Positions 28,504 to 37,014 of a stretch of DNA of 64,000 nt are shown piece by piece. Below the pieces are notes generated by a model. It searched no databases. It worked only from the letters and a program-made list of their open reading frames with translations, and was not told where the DNA came from. The position numbers were made by a program, and so were the translations under genes. Each line of letters starts with the position of its first letter. The first letter of the stretch is position 1. This DNA comes from a virus, in the IMG/VR virus record IMGVR_UViG_3300045412_000261, positions 62,001 to 126,000 of that record, one strand, 5' to 3'.

Positions 28504-30390
28504 TTATGATAGATTTACTACTCTTCCTAATATGTCTTTATTTTTAAATTTAACTTCAAAAATAGATGGGTCTAAAGCAGGATATAAAATATTATTTCTA
28601 GTCGCTGTAGCTATATCGTAATAATTTCCTGAATATCCCTCATCTTCTTTGTATTTATTATGTATATCAAAATTCAATATATTTTTTACACCGGGTACAT
28701 CCTTAATTAAACACATAACTTCACTTATATAAATAGGTTGACCTATCTGCATTTTATCATTAGAAAAATAATCTCTAAGATTTGATAAACATTGTAAAAG
28801 AACTTCATTTGAATTATAAGTAGGGGATGTCAATATTTCAAAACTTATTGCTATATTAATAATGAAAGCATCTCTAATATTTATAGCGTCTGTCAACATC
28901 CTATATTGAAGTAAATAATTTTTAAGATTCATTTTTACTGCCATGTTTAAAGGAGTAAAATTCTTATTATTATCATATCCTAATAAATATAAATTTAAAG
29001 ATAATGGATTTGGAACAAAATCAAATGTTCCATAGGCTCTAGTTTGTGCATCTCTTTCAATATGAGATTTAGCAATAGCTCCAAATTTAGGTGGCATAGT
29101 GTAACATCTTACCATATAGTCGTCTTTTGTCACCGCCCTATTTTGTGATGCAAAGTGATTTATAGCCTCCTCTCTTAAAACTTCTATGGGCTTGTCAGAA
29201 ATACCTCCTCTTGCTGGTTCTGGGTTATTTATAGCAAGAGATCCTATAGCTGCATTATATAGAGTAGAATCTAAAGCACCTAAAGGAGTAAGTACATTTA
29301 TTGATGATATAGTAGTTATAGAATTAGCCGGAACATTATCAGGAATTCCTCCTCCTATTGTATATCGAACAGTTAAAGTAGTATTTGATGGAGCACTACC
29401 ATAAGTCTTCGTGTACAAAAAGTTTTCAGGAGATATGCTTAAATCTACAATTCTTTCAAAATAGTTTAAACCAGATCCTACATTGAAAGGATTTGGTACA
29501 ATTTCTTCGTCTACTTCACTACTAACACCTCCTCCAAATTGTATTTCAGTTCTGTCATCTAATCTAAGTCTAGTAACAAATCTTTTTTCAGTTTGTAAAT
29601 ATGTCAATAAGTATGGAGCCGAGTCTCTATATTGAGATAAATTTTGATCATTATGCGGTAAATTCTGGACTGGAATAGGTATTGTGTCTTGAGCTAAATA
29701 AGGAACTTCGTACCATTTATTTCCGTCCGAATCTGTTATGCTTAGTATTTCTAATACATTAGTTTCTGGTAAAGTTATCTTATTGTAAGGTTTAGGTGTA
29801 GCAAACGTATATTCTCTAGATATAATAGTCCCAGAAACAGCTTTTACTTTTTTTCTAAACAAGTAGTTTTCAACTTCTCCTGTATTATCAATAGAATATA
29901 CAGATATTTCAGTAGGGTCTAATGAAGAACTATATCTAAAATCAATAGAATCTATAGCCCTAAAAGTTACAGCTTCGTCACTAGAAGCTATCATATTAGC
30001 ATCTATAGCTAATGCATATTTAAAATCAGGTTTATTATTAGGTCCAGTTCCAGTAGCAGGAACTATTTGATATATATCCAAATCTACAGATGCTCCTGTT
30101 ATAAGGGCAGGTTTAAAACCTAAAGAATTAGCTATATTATATAAATTAATTTTTTCTTGTACAGTAGATAAAAGAGATTCTCTTAATTGTATATCAGTGT
30201 AAAAAGATAGAACATCTCCAACATAAGATGCTAACTCTATAAACATCATACCCGGGGAGGCTTCATTGAAATCATTATAAGTATCTGGAAAATAGTTTTT
30301 AGAAAAATCTATAAGAGATTGCCTAAATTCTCCAAAATCTTTATTTACATATTTTACATCCTTGCTAATTAAATTACTTCTTTTACTCAT
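28504..30390 (-). CDS. Baseplate wedge protein (T4 gp6-like, Baseplate_J family)
   Basis: 628 residues; T4 gp6 has 660. The N-terminus has the family signature DFNEASPGMMFIELASYVGDVLSFYTD (split here as residues about 40-66), followed by LRESLLSTVQEKINLYNIANSLGF. The middle has GGISDKPIEVLREEAINHFA and NRAVTKDDYMVRCYTMPP, the conserved J/gp6 core. gp6 forms the ring of wedge heads that joins the hexagonal baseplate and changes shape during contraction. It lies just downstream of the gp25-like gene, the usual T4-like partnership. Confidence 0.93.
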   Translation of the reverse strand: MSKRSNLISKDVKYVNKDFGEFRQSLIDFSKNYFPDTYNDFNEASPGMMFIELASYVGDVLSFYTDIQLRESLLSTVQEKINLYNIANSLGFKPALITGASVDLDIYQIVPATGTGPNNKPDFKYALAIDANMIASSDEAVTFRAIDSIDFRYSSSLDPTEISVYSIDNTGEVENYLFRKKVKAVSGTIISREYTFATPKPYNKITLPETNVLEILSITDSDGNKWYEVPYLAQDTIPIPVQNLPHNDQNLSQYRDSAPYLLTYLQTEKRFVTRLRLDDRTEIQFGGGVSSEVDEEIVPNPFNVGSGLNYFERIVDLSISPENFLYTKTYGSAPSNTTLTVRYTIGGGIPDNVPANSITTISSINVLTPLGALDSTLYNAAIGSLAINNPEPARGGISDKPIEVLREEAINHFASQNRAVTKDDYMVRCYTMPPKFGAIAKSHIERDAQTRAYGTFDFVPNPLSLNLYLLGYDNNKNFTPLNMAVKMNLKNYLLQYRMLTDAINIRDAFIINIAISFEILTSPTYNSNEVLLQCLSNLRDYFSNDKMQIGQPIYISEVMCLIKDVPGVKNILNFDIHNKYKEDEGYSGNYYDIATATRNNILYPALDPSIFEVKFKNKDILGRVVNLS

Positions 30391-30392
30391 TA

Positions 30393-30905
30393 TTATAGTA
30401 TTTGAGCTGCCAAATCATTATTGGAATTATATATTATTATGGTTCGATTAGCACCTCTTTCTGTTACGGAAAAATTTATTCTAACATTAACGGAATTTTC
30501 TGCTTCAGAATATCCGTAATTTTGATTCCCTCCAATAACAACATCTAGACTTATAAGTACTATATAAGGTAGCCAAAAACCGATATCCTCTTCTAAAGAT
30601 GTTTCTAAAAAACCTCTATTAAAAGAACTATTTTGCTCAAATACAAAATCTCTTAAGATAGTTCCAAAAGTAGGATGCATATATCTCTCTCCTTTTCTAG
30701 TCATTAGTAAATTTATTAAATTACTAATAGCTTGATCTTCTGTTGTATAAGATAATTGAAAAGCTCCAACATCTCTAGCGGGTTTTTTATTATAAGCTTC
30801 TAATGGACTTTTAACATAAGTATTTCGATTAAAAGGAAGTAGTATGCCTACTGCTTTATCTAATTTTACATCAGGTGGATATGCCTTATATATTATTCTA
30901 GCCAT
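30393..30905 (-). CDS. Baseplate wedge protein (gp25 / GPW family)
   Basis: 170 residues. The conserved gp25/GPW core is visible: TTEDQAISNLINLLMTRKGER (residues about 53-73), YMHPTFGT immediately after, and LEEDIGFWLPYI near 110. gp25 sits at the inner edge of the baseplate wedge and nucleates sheath polymerisation. Its first codon shares one base with the stop codon of the upstream 139-residue gene, and the gp6-like gene follows after 2 bp, so translation of the three is probably coupled. Confidence 0.93.
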   Translation of the reverse strand: MARIIYKAYPPDVKLDKAVGILLPFNRNTYVKSPLEAYNKKPARDVGAFQLSYTTEDQAISNLINLLMTRKGERYMHPTFGTILRDFVFEQNSSFNRGFLETSLEEDIGFWLPYIVLISLDVVIGGNQNYGYSEAENSVNVRINFSVTERGANRTIIIYNSNNDLAAQIL

Positions 30906-31324
30906 TATTTTATTTTTTCCGCTTTCTTAAGCACAGGAGTATAATTTCTAGAAAGTAGCTTATTCATTAAATTACCTCCTTCCGATGAAGGTAATACTAC
31001 TTTTCCATCCATATCAATAACAGGTTCATTTAGATAAGAATTTGATACGTTCGTATTTTCTGTGGTAACAGAAGGGCCGTAATCCATTTCAGAACTATTA
31101 AAAGGAGAAGTACCTGAAAGTAAGGAATCTAAAGACTTATAAGTTTTTGACTTATCGTTTTCATTTTTATATATAGGGGTTGTAATCTTATTTGAATTTA
31201 TAGAAGTGCTAAAATTACTATATGATAATTTATTAAATTCATCCCTAATAATAGATCTTACTTCTTTTTTTAGTTCTTGGGATATCTCTTTTATTAAAAA
31301 TTTTATAAGTGAGTTCTTATCCAT
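30905..31324 (-). CDS. Small unknown protein of the baseplate operon
   Basis: 139 residues. The first 35 residues are a charged amphipathic helix (LIKFLIKEISQELKKEVRS), and the rest is Ser/Asn/Lys-rich and probably disordered. No domain is recognised. It lies between the hub and gp25-like genes and touches the latter by one base, so it is likely a small baseplate or assembly protein. The leader is unusually short: a TATTTATnATAAA motif ends one base before the ATG. Confidence 0.7.
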   Translation of the reverse strand: MDKNSLIKFLIKEISQELKKEVRSIIRDEFNKLSYSNFSTSINSNKITTPIYKNENDKSKTYKSLDSLLSGTSPFNSSEMDYGPSVTTENTNVSNSYLNEPVIDMDGKVVLPSSEGGNLMNKLLSRNYTPVLKKAEKIK

Positions 31325-31325
31325 G

Positions 31326-31338
31326 TTTATAATAAATA
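31326..31338 (-). promoter_or_regulatory. Late-promoter-like motif abutting a start codon
   Basis: Read leftwards: TATTTATTATAAA, then C, then the ATG at 31324. If TATTTAT occupies the -10 position, transcription would begin at or next to the ATG, giving an almost leaderless mRNA. Motif is seen directly; promoter function is inferred from its recurrence. Confidence 0.4.
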
Positions 31339-31350
31339 TTTATTTTGTTA

Positions 31351-33303
31351 TCAATTTAAAAAATTAACTTGAACTATTTTACTAAGGTCAACTAATTCAT
31401 GAGATATATGAGCATAATTATCTTTATATAAATAAATTTCTAATTCTTTTCTTATGCAATCAGAATTAACTAATAATTTTTTCTCTACGAGCATAGAATC
31501 TTCTAATATAAATAAATTAGTATTAAGTAATTTGTTTATATCAGTATTGTATTTAAACTTATTCCCTACAATATACCAACCCGGCTTACAGTTTTCTCTT
31601 ATTATTAATATCAAATAAACTACATCTGAAATAATAGCTTGAGTTCTTTTACTTTTTATTATCGAGACTATTTTATAAAAATGACCATAACATCTTCCAT
31701 CAGGATATATGTAATTAATTGGTATGCTTATTAAATCTAATTCAGGATTATAGGGGATTCCAGGGTTTCCAGGTCCACCTGGTCCATTAGGCCCTCCAGG
31801 CCCTCCAGGTTGTCCTGGCGGATTACCTGCACTTGGTCCTTCCGAAGGTGAAGAATTACCTTCACCTTGTGGTGTTCCGGGTAAATTTGCAGGAGTACCA
31901 TCTGGTTCTGTAGCATTTCCACCAACTTCGGGAGTAGGATTTGTATTAGTATTACTAGCACCTCCTAGAGTTCCTGGTAGTTTTACATTAATTGAATTTA
32001 TATAAGAGTCGATAGATAAATCAGGTAAATTACTAGATGGATTACCTATTGAATTAGTTTCAGATTCAGAACCTCCGGGCATATCAGGAGAAGATGTTAT
32101 AGAGCCTCCCACTTTACCGTCCATTCCGGGTATGCTATTTGTGAAGCCCGTAGGAGCAACTCTTGATAATCCATCAGTACCTAATTTGTAATTTGCAGGT
32201 AGTGCAGGAGGTTGTGGAAATCCTTGTGGACATCCTCCTTGCCAAAAAGGACTTATCGTATATCTTTGAAGAGCTAATATGCTAGGAAGCCATTGAGAAA
32301 CTAAAGAGGGTCCAGCAGCTGTCGCTATTCCAGATATTCCGGCTACATTTTTTAATTGTTCCCATAACCCTTGAACAAAGTCAATAAGATCATCAAAATC
32401 AACATCATGTATATCTGTAGTTAATCTTATTTTAGATGCAGATAAATATAATGTTTTTTTAGCAATTAGCATCATATCATCTTTTTTTGCCTGCATAACA
32501 ATCCTATCCGCATTTGTAGCAGATTGAGCTTTACTAAAACTTGGAATACTAGATAAAGGAGCGGGACAAGCTCTTACAGAAACAAACCTAGATAATGCTT
32601 GATCAGAGGTCCAGTAAGTTGTGGAAAAATCATTTGCAGCATCCTCTATCGCATAAGATAATGAATCTTTTATTTGTCTATTTGGTATATCTTTAACTTC
32701 GTTTGGTAATGGTTTATTAGGACCTAAAGGTTTATTTGCCACTATCGTTATTGGATTCCCTGCCTTACCGGATTTCCATGTAGGTTGAACAGCATGTTGT
32801 GGATGATTTCCAGTTCCAATACCTAATCTAATTGAAGATCCTCCTCTCCCCGTAAAAGTTGTATCTCCTTCAAACGGTTGCATAAAATTAAAAGTGTAAG
32901 GCCTAGTAGGAAATGTATTACCGGGTTTTACAAATTCGGGTGCAGGTTTATTATCTTTAATTTTAGACCTATTAGTTACATGAGGGATTTGATTTATTAC
33001 CGGATCATTCGTGGTATTTATCGGGAGAGGAATATAATACATTACTTTATCCAAATTGGGAGCATCTGTACCATCATATCCAGTTAACTCAAATACAACT
33101 ACATGCTCTCCTTTTAATGGAATATTTCTAAAATTTGTAAATAAAGGTCTAGCATAATGAGCTCTAACATTACCTATTAATGATTCCGGATGCAATTTTA
33201 CTTTTACGGATCCTAGTGGAAGAATTCTACCTTTATCGTCTTTTTGATTTTTACCATACGCCTTAAAGGTCTCTATCACTTCCGCCGATACTAAATAGCC
33301 CAT
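31351..33303 (-). CDS. Baseplate hub / spike protein (gp5 OB-fold type) with collagen-like segment
   Basis: 650 residues. The N-terminal 150 residues (GSVKVKLHPESLIG, IPLKGEHVVVFEL, then MQPFEGDTTFTGRGGSSIRLG near 140-160) match the OB-fold region of gp5-like hub proteins of environmental T4-like phages. No lysozyme domain is visible. Residues about 490-525 are Pro/Gly collagen-like (GGPGGPNGPGGPGNPG), then a C-terminal beta domain of about 125 residues ends the protein. It would form the central spike below the tail tube. The collagen-like insertion is odd for a hub. Its start overlaps the preceding gene by 41 bp. Confidence 0.8.
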   Translation of the reverse strand: MGYLVSAEVIETFKAYGKNQKDDKGRILPLGSVKVKLHPESLIGNVRAHYARPLFTNFRNIPLKGEHVVVFELTGYDGTDAPNLDKVMYYIPLPINTTNDPVINQIPHVTNRSKIKDNKPAPEFVKPGNTFPTRPYTFNFMQPFEGDTTFTGRGGSSIRLGIGTGNHPQHAVQPTWKSGKAGNPITIVANKPLGPNKPLPNEVKDIPNRQIKDSLSYAIEDAANDFSTTYWTSDQALSRFVSVRACPAPLSSIPSFSKAQSATNADRIVMQAKKDDMMLIAKKTLYLSASKIRLTTDIHDVDFDDLIDFVQGLWEQLKNVAGISGIATAAGPSLVSQWLPSILALQRYTISPFWQGGCPQGFPQPPALPANYKLGTDGLSRVAPTGFTNSIPGMDGKVGGSITSSPDMPGGSESETNSIGNPSSNLPDLSIDSYINSINVKLPGTLGGASNTNTNPTPEVGGNATEPDGTPANLPGTPQGEGNSSPSEGPSAGNPPGQPGGPGGPNGPGGPGNPGIPYNPELDLISIPINYIYPDGRCYGHFYKIVSIIKSKRTQAIISDVVYLILIIRENCKPGWYIVGNKFKYNTDINKLLNTNLFILEDSMLVEKKLLVNSDCIRKELEIYLYKDNYAHISHELVDLSKIVQVNFLN

Positions 33304-33715
33304 CTTGTAATTCTTTATCTATGCCTGTAAATTCTTTTAATAAGTCATCATCCCCTTTTTGTAACATCTTTAATTCCGTCAATTCTTTTTGTGTTTCTAG
33401 AGATAATTCTTGAAGTAAATGCTCTTTTTCCTCCTCAGTTAAATTAAAATCACCATTAGATATAGACGATGCTCTACTATGCATTCTTTGTACAATAGCT
33501 GCCATTTTTATAAGTTGGTCATCATTTTTAACCATAACATCAAAAAATTCTTTAACAACAGGTAAAACAACAACAGCATCATTTATACTTTGTACAACTC
33601 CATCTAATCCTTTTAGCGTCTTATCTAATTCTTTCCCTCTTTTCTTTGAGTTACTGTAAATCTCTTTTAATAGATTTGACATGCTAAAATCATCAAATAA
33701 TTTTATATCATCCAT
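33263..33715 (-). CDS. Conserved small helical protein upstream of the hub gene
   Basis: 150 residues, almost entirely helical. Segments LFDDFSMSNLLKEIYSNSK near the N-terminus and VVVLPVVKEFFDVMVKNDDQL followed by IKMAAIVQRMHSR near the centre recall an unnamed protein family linked to the late sigma factor genes of marine T4-like phages. There is no enzymatic motif. It starts one base after the sigma gene ends and overlaps the hub gene by 41 bp, so the three are surely one transcript. Function unknown; a baseplate assembly or late-expression helper is possible. Confidence 0.75.
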   Translation of the reverse strand: MDDIKLFDDFSMSNLLKEIYSNSKKRGKELDKTLKGLDGVVQSINDAVVVLPVVKEFFDVMVKNDDQLIKMAAIVQRMHSRASSISNGDFNLTEEEKEHLLQELSLETQKELTELKMLQKGDDDLLKEFTGIDKELQDGLFSIGGSDRDL

Positions 33716-33716
33716 A

Positions 33717-34376
33717 TTATTTTTTCATGTATTTATTAAATTGTAAATCAAAATCATCTTTAAATATTTTTACTATTTTAGTGATTCTATTAGTATTAGT
33801 CATAGGGATGTTAGATCGTTCTCTTATTAATACATATAATGCTTTCTTATTAAATGCATATAAAGATTTTCGATGTTTAAAGATGTCTATAATAGAATCT
33901 GCAATAGATTTATCTAAATTGTTTTTAAATGTATGTCTAAATTTTTCATATAAATCATCTGTCCATAAATTCATAAAGTCATCTAAAGATTCTTTATAAT
34001 GTTTAATCACCACCTCATTTATTATATCTCTTTCTTCATCTATCTCCCATAACTCTGCTTCTCCTACTCTATTTTTATAACCTTTTTTATTCTCCATAAT
34101 AAGATAATTTATGGCAATACGGGTAAAAAAAGAATAGGCTTTAGCTCTTTCTTCATTATATCGATGCATTTTTATAGTCAACATGGAAACTAATTGACAA
34201 TGTAAATCTTCGTAAGGTAAATCAATGTACATGTATTTACCCATGTTTATTAAATTCTCCGCTAGTTTACAAAATGCAGGATAAATGTTAGTTTCATATA
34301 TTATATTTTTTTCTTTTTGTGAGTTTGAATTATTATAGTTTACTATAGAATTTTGTACGGTTTCATCAAAATACAT
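33717..34376 (-). CDS. Late-transcription sigma factor (T4 gp55-like)
   Basis: 219 residues; T4 gp55 has 185. It contains a minimal sigma region 2: DLPYEDLHCQLVSMLTIKMH (residues about 55-75), then RAKAYSFFTRIAINYLIME (about 80-98) with the aromatic residues that melt the -10 element, and KGYKNRVGEAE after it. gp55 directs host RNA polymerase to phage late promoters that consist only of a TATAAATA-like -10 box. It precedes the hub and baseplate genes. A terminator lies just upstream, so it must have its own promoter or be reached by readthrough. Confidence 0.88.
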   Translation of the reverse strand: MYFDETVQNSIVNYNNSNSQKEKNIIYETNIYPAFCKLAENLINMGKYMYIDLPYEDLHCQLVSMLTIKMHRYNEERAKAYSFFTRIAINYLIMENKKGYKNRVGEAELWEIDEERDIINEVVIKHYKESLDDFMNLWTDDLYEKFRHTFKNNLDKSIADSIIDIFKHRKSLYAFNKKALYVLIRERSNIPMTNTNRITKIVKIFKDDFDLQFNKYMKK

Positions 34377-34410
34377 TTTTTCTTTAATTTTATAATTTTA
34401 TATTAAATAA

Positions 34411-34436
34411 AAAAGTCACCCTAAAAGGTGACTTTT
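34411..34436 (-). terminator. Intrinsic terminator
   Basis: A perfect 10-bp inverted repeat, AAAAGTCACC and GGTGACTTTT, with a 6-base loop. Read leftwards it is followed by T-rich sequence (TTATTTAATA). It lies 9 bp after the stop codon of the 100-residue membrane protein and 35 bp before the sigma gene, so it should limit readthrough between them. The A-tract on the other side lets it also act rightwards. Confidence 0.85.
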
Positions 34437-34444
34437 CATGTTGA

Positions 34445-34747
34445 TTATTTTTTTTCCGAAGTGAAAAGTAAATCTAAATCTTCTATTGTCTTACTTAACT
34501 CTTTAAAAACTACCCCTACTTCGTCATCTGATTCAAAAGCTCCAATCCTATCTAAGGTTCTCATTGTTGCTAGTGAATCTCTTACTCTTGCTCTTATTGA
34601 TAATATTACATTAAAATAATTATCATTTTCTTTCTCTAAATCATTTAAGTACTTTTCTGTTTCTTTTAGTAATTTTTCATTTTTAGAGAAATTTATTATG
34701 GCTATATATAAAAGTATTACGTTTAATATTATTGATGCTATTAACAT
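34445..34747 (-). CDS. Small membrane-anchored protein
   Basis: 100 residues. Residues 2-20 (LIASIILNVILLYIAIINF) form a single N-terminal membrane helix, followed by a charged coiled-coil segment to the end (LLKETEKYLNDLEKENDNY onward). No family is recognised. It lies between the HD-like gene and a terminator and is the last gene of that transcript. A cytoplasmic coiled coil tethered to the inner membrane is the best description; inhibition of superinfection or lysis timing are mere possibilities. Confidence 0.7.
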   Translation of the reverse strand: MLIASIILNVILLYIAIINFSKNEKLLKETEKYLNDLEKENDNYFNVILSIRARVRDSLATMRTLDRIGAFESDDEVGVVFKELSKTIEDLDLLFTSEKK

Positions 34748-34758
34748 GTATTTATTTT

Positions 34759-35358
34759 TTATGGAGAAATCATTTGTCTTGCTGCGTCTGTGGAAGCCAT
34801 AATGATTGATCCCAATGTTACTTTTTTAGTTTCTGGGATTTGTAAATATTTGGATGCAGTGTCATCGTATAGCCCCGCCTGAATTTTTATTGATACGTAT
34901 TCATTGTAAGATAAAGTCACATATTTCTGTAAAAGATATAAAGATTTATCGGAGGCTACTAGAAATTTAGCTCCGTCATTAAATTTATATCCTCTGTTTA
35001 GATTTTTTCTATGCCAATCCGAAGTTTCTTCTACAAAGAATGGATCCTCGTCAACTCCACATAAACCAATAGAATTAAATAAAGCAGCAACTGTAAACTC
35101 CTCTAAATTAAAATCTAAAGCAATTTCTGTAGACTTATACAATTTGCATAGACCTAACCCAAAATTATAAGTGTTAATTGCAAAATGTAGTAAACCTCCT
35201 TCGTAGCAGTAATTGTTGTCCAAAAACATAGAAGCAGGCGAACTTTTTAATGTAGTTTCATAGTCGGTTAATAACTTCAAGAACTTTTCTTTTCTTTCGC
35301 CTACTACTCGCAATTCTAATAAATCCGTAAATTCTTTAAACAACTCTTGTGATTTCAT
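34759..35358 (-). CDS. Degenerate HD-domain (metal-dependent phosphohydrolase-like) protein
   Basis: 199 residues. The layout follows phage HD-domain proteins: a start region with LLTDYETTL, then YEGGLLHFAINTYNFGLGLCKLY (split, residues about 52-74), AALFNSIGLCGVDEDPF (about 90-106), TSDWHRKNL, and KIQAGLYDD near 163. Intact relatives read GGLVDHS, SLFHDIGK and HDGQY at these places. Here the HD pair is replaced by Asn-Ser and the later His by Gln, so the metal site appears lost. It may have become a binding protein. The family assignment is from pattern memory, and the fold could differ. Confidence 0.65.
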   Translation of the reverse strand: MKSQELFKEFTDLLELRVVGERKEKFLKLLTDYETTLKSSPASMFLDNNYCYEGGLLHFAINTYNFGLGLCKLYKSTEIALDFNLEEFTVAALFNSIGLCGVDEDPFFVEETSDWHRKNLNRGYKFNDGAKFLVASDKSLYLLQKYVTLSYNEYVSIKIQAGLYDDTASKYLQIPETKKVTLGSIIMASTDAARQMISP

Positions 35359-35381
35359 AAAAACTTTTTTGGTGTAACAAT

Positions 35382-35465
35382 TTATTTATTATTTTTGTTT
35401 ATTTTGTGCCATTCTTTTATTTGAGCCGGGGACATATTTCTTAACTCCGATTCAGAGAGTTTTTT
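35382..35465 (-). promoter_or_regulatory. Candidate -1 ribosomal frameshift site and downstream extension
   Basis: Near the end of the membrane-protein gene the zero-frame codons GTA AAA AAA AAC contain A_AAA_AAC (35465-35459), a textbook -1 slippery heptamer. Zero frame stops at 35441. A -1 shift would instead read on for about 24 residues (LSESELRNMSPAQIKEWHK, then INKNNK) to a TAA at 35382. The extension has sensible composition. Alternatives are a homopolymer length error or a separate tiny gene starting at the internal ATG. I did not find a clear stimulatory hairpin. Confidence 0.45.
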
Positions 35466-36952
35466 TTTACATTTGATTTTGGTTCTCTATAATTTCTACT
35501 TTTTGCTTGATTTGTAGGAGGAGGGAGTATAATTTCTTCTTCTTGCTCACCTGAAGAAATATCATAATCCTCATCTATAGGTTCAAAAGTAATATCTTCA
35601 ACCATTTCTAATTCCTCTTCATTTATACTTGAGCTATTAAAACTACTAATTACTTCCGTTTTTATTTTAGGTTCGTAAATATCAAATGAGTTAGTATCTT
35701 CATAAACTTCATTATCTATTTGTAGAGATCCTGCCATAACAGGAATATCAATAAGTTCATTTGTAGATTCTATACTATTATTTTTTACCTTATTCTTACT
35801 TCCTGTAGGTCTACCTCTTCTTTTTGGTTTTGGTAAGTCTACAAATTTAGACCATGAAAAAGGACCTTGTAAATTATGTGGATTTGTAGGTACTATTGAA
35901 CCAATTATAGGCTCTCCAAAATAACTATTATTTTCTACAAAAGAACTAGTAAATTTTACTTTTTCATCAAAGTGTTTAATATACTCTGCATCTTCTGGTG
36001 TCAAATCATCTGAATAAAATTCCGCTAAAGGGCTTCTCTTTTTTTGTTTTTCTGGGGTAGGATTTTCTTCAATAGTATTATTATCTTTCTCATTATCTTC
36101 TAATATTACTTTTTGAGTATAGTGATAAGCAGTCAAAAGAGCGATAGCTAATGGGTCTGCTAAAAATACGATAACTAATAAAAACCAAAATAGTACTTTA
36201 TCTAAACTTGTATTAGTTACTTCAGAAAGGTAAATGAGAGGACCTAATTCTACAGCTACATCATTACTTGACTTTATTTCAATAATCTTTGTCTCATAAT
36301 AAAAGATAGAATCGGAGATATTTGTAATGTCCACATATACTCCATCTCTCCTATTTTCCATTTTTCCAATGTCAGAATTAAGACCCTCAACTTGCTTTAA
36401 ATAATCTTTTCTGGTAGATGCATTTGATCTTGTTGATGTTCTTCCTCTACTATCTGTATAAACATCTTTAGAATCATTCATCATCCCGGAAGATGTCGTA
36501 TTTCTTTGTAATCTTGTTTGAGCAATGTCTGAAATTATTTGCTTGTATTCATTTTGTAAGTCATTTTTCTTATCCTCGAAGAATTTCTTTTTCTCTTCAA
36601 CCAATGCGACTTCTGATTTAGAAGCCATTAATTTATTCTTATTTTCAGTATATGCTTGAGATAGGATACCATAAACTCCAGAAGATGTTACAAAGATGAC
36701 AAGAATCAAAAAAATTAATCCTCCTACTTTATATCCGAATGTCAATTTATCCCAATATCTATGAAGGAATGATGCGATTACAAGTTTTGATACTTCTATA
36801 CCGGCTCCTAAAAGAACAATAGCTATTCCTGCTCCGGCGAAAACTTGCGCTAGTCCTTTAACTGAAAAAAAACCTACGACAGATGCAAGAAAAATAGCGC
36901 AGGTTAAAAGAAGATATGATATTCTCTTTTGTGTTTTAATGTCTTTGGTCAT
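35441..36952 (-). CDS. Four-helix membrane protein with coiled coil and basic tail
   Basis: 503 residues. Membrane helices are predicted at about 11-31, 36-60, 74-97 and 253-278. Between the third and fourth lies a long coiled coil (about 100-235, EVALVEEKKKFFEDKKNDLQ). After the fourth, a disordered cytoplasmic tail of about 220 residues contains an AT-hook-like basic motif, KRRGRPTGSKNK, near 378-390. The fourth helix has internal Asp-Pro. I recall similar unnamed membrane proteins in other T4-like phages. An AT hook could tether DNA to the membrane, but this is inference. It is the first leftward gene after the divergent region, with a host-like promoter upstream. The end has a possible frameshift site. 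Confidence 0.8.
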   Translation of the reverse strand: MTKDIKTQKRISYLLLTCAIFLASVVGFFSVKGLAQVFAGAGIAIVLLGAGIEVSKLVIASFLHRYWDKLTFGYKVGGLIFLILVIFVTSSGVYGILSQAYTENKNKLMASKSEVALVEEKKKFFEDKKNDLQNEYKQIISDIAQTRLQRNTTSSGMMNDSKDVYTDSRGRTSTRSNASTRKDYLKQVEGLNSDIGKMENRRDGVYVDITNISDSIFYYETKIIEIKSSNDVAVELGPLIYLSEVTNTSLDKVLFWFLLVIVFLADPLAIALLTAYHYTQKVILEDNEKDNNTIEENPTPEKQKKRSPLAEFYSDDLTPEDAEYIKHFDEKVKFTSSFVENNSYFGEPIIGSIVPTNPHNLQGPFSWSKFVDLPKPKRRGRPTGSKNKVKNNSIESTNELIDIPVMAGSLQIDNEVYEDTNSFDIYEPKIKTEVISSFNSSSINEEELEMVEDITFEPIDEDYDISSGEQEEEIILPPPTNQAKSRNYREPKSNVKKNSLNRS

Positions 36953-36965
36953 GTTATTTTTTTTA

Positions 36966-36995
36966 CAAAGGTAGTCAATTTTTTTATATAATCAA
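36966..36995 (-). promoter_or_regulatory. Host-type (Bacteroidetes sigma) promoter candidate
   Basis: Read leftwards: TTG (36995-36993), 19 bp, then TACCTTTG (36973-36966), which fits TAnnTTTG exactly. The -7 element is 13 bp upstream of the ATG at 36952. A similar but weaker core, AACCTTTG, lies further upstream around 37180. This would allow early transcription of the leftward genes by unmodified host polymerase. Confidence 0.5.
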
Positions 36996-37014
36996 CTTTT
37001 TGCATATTTTTTTT

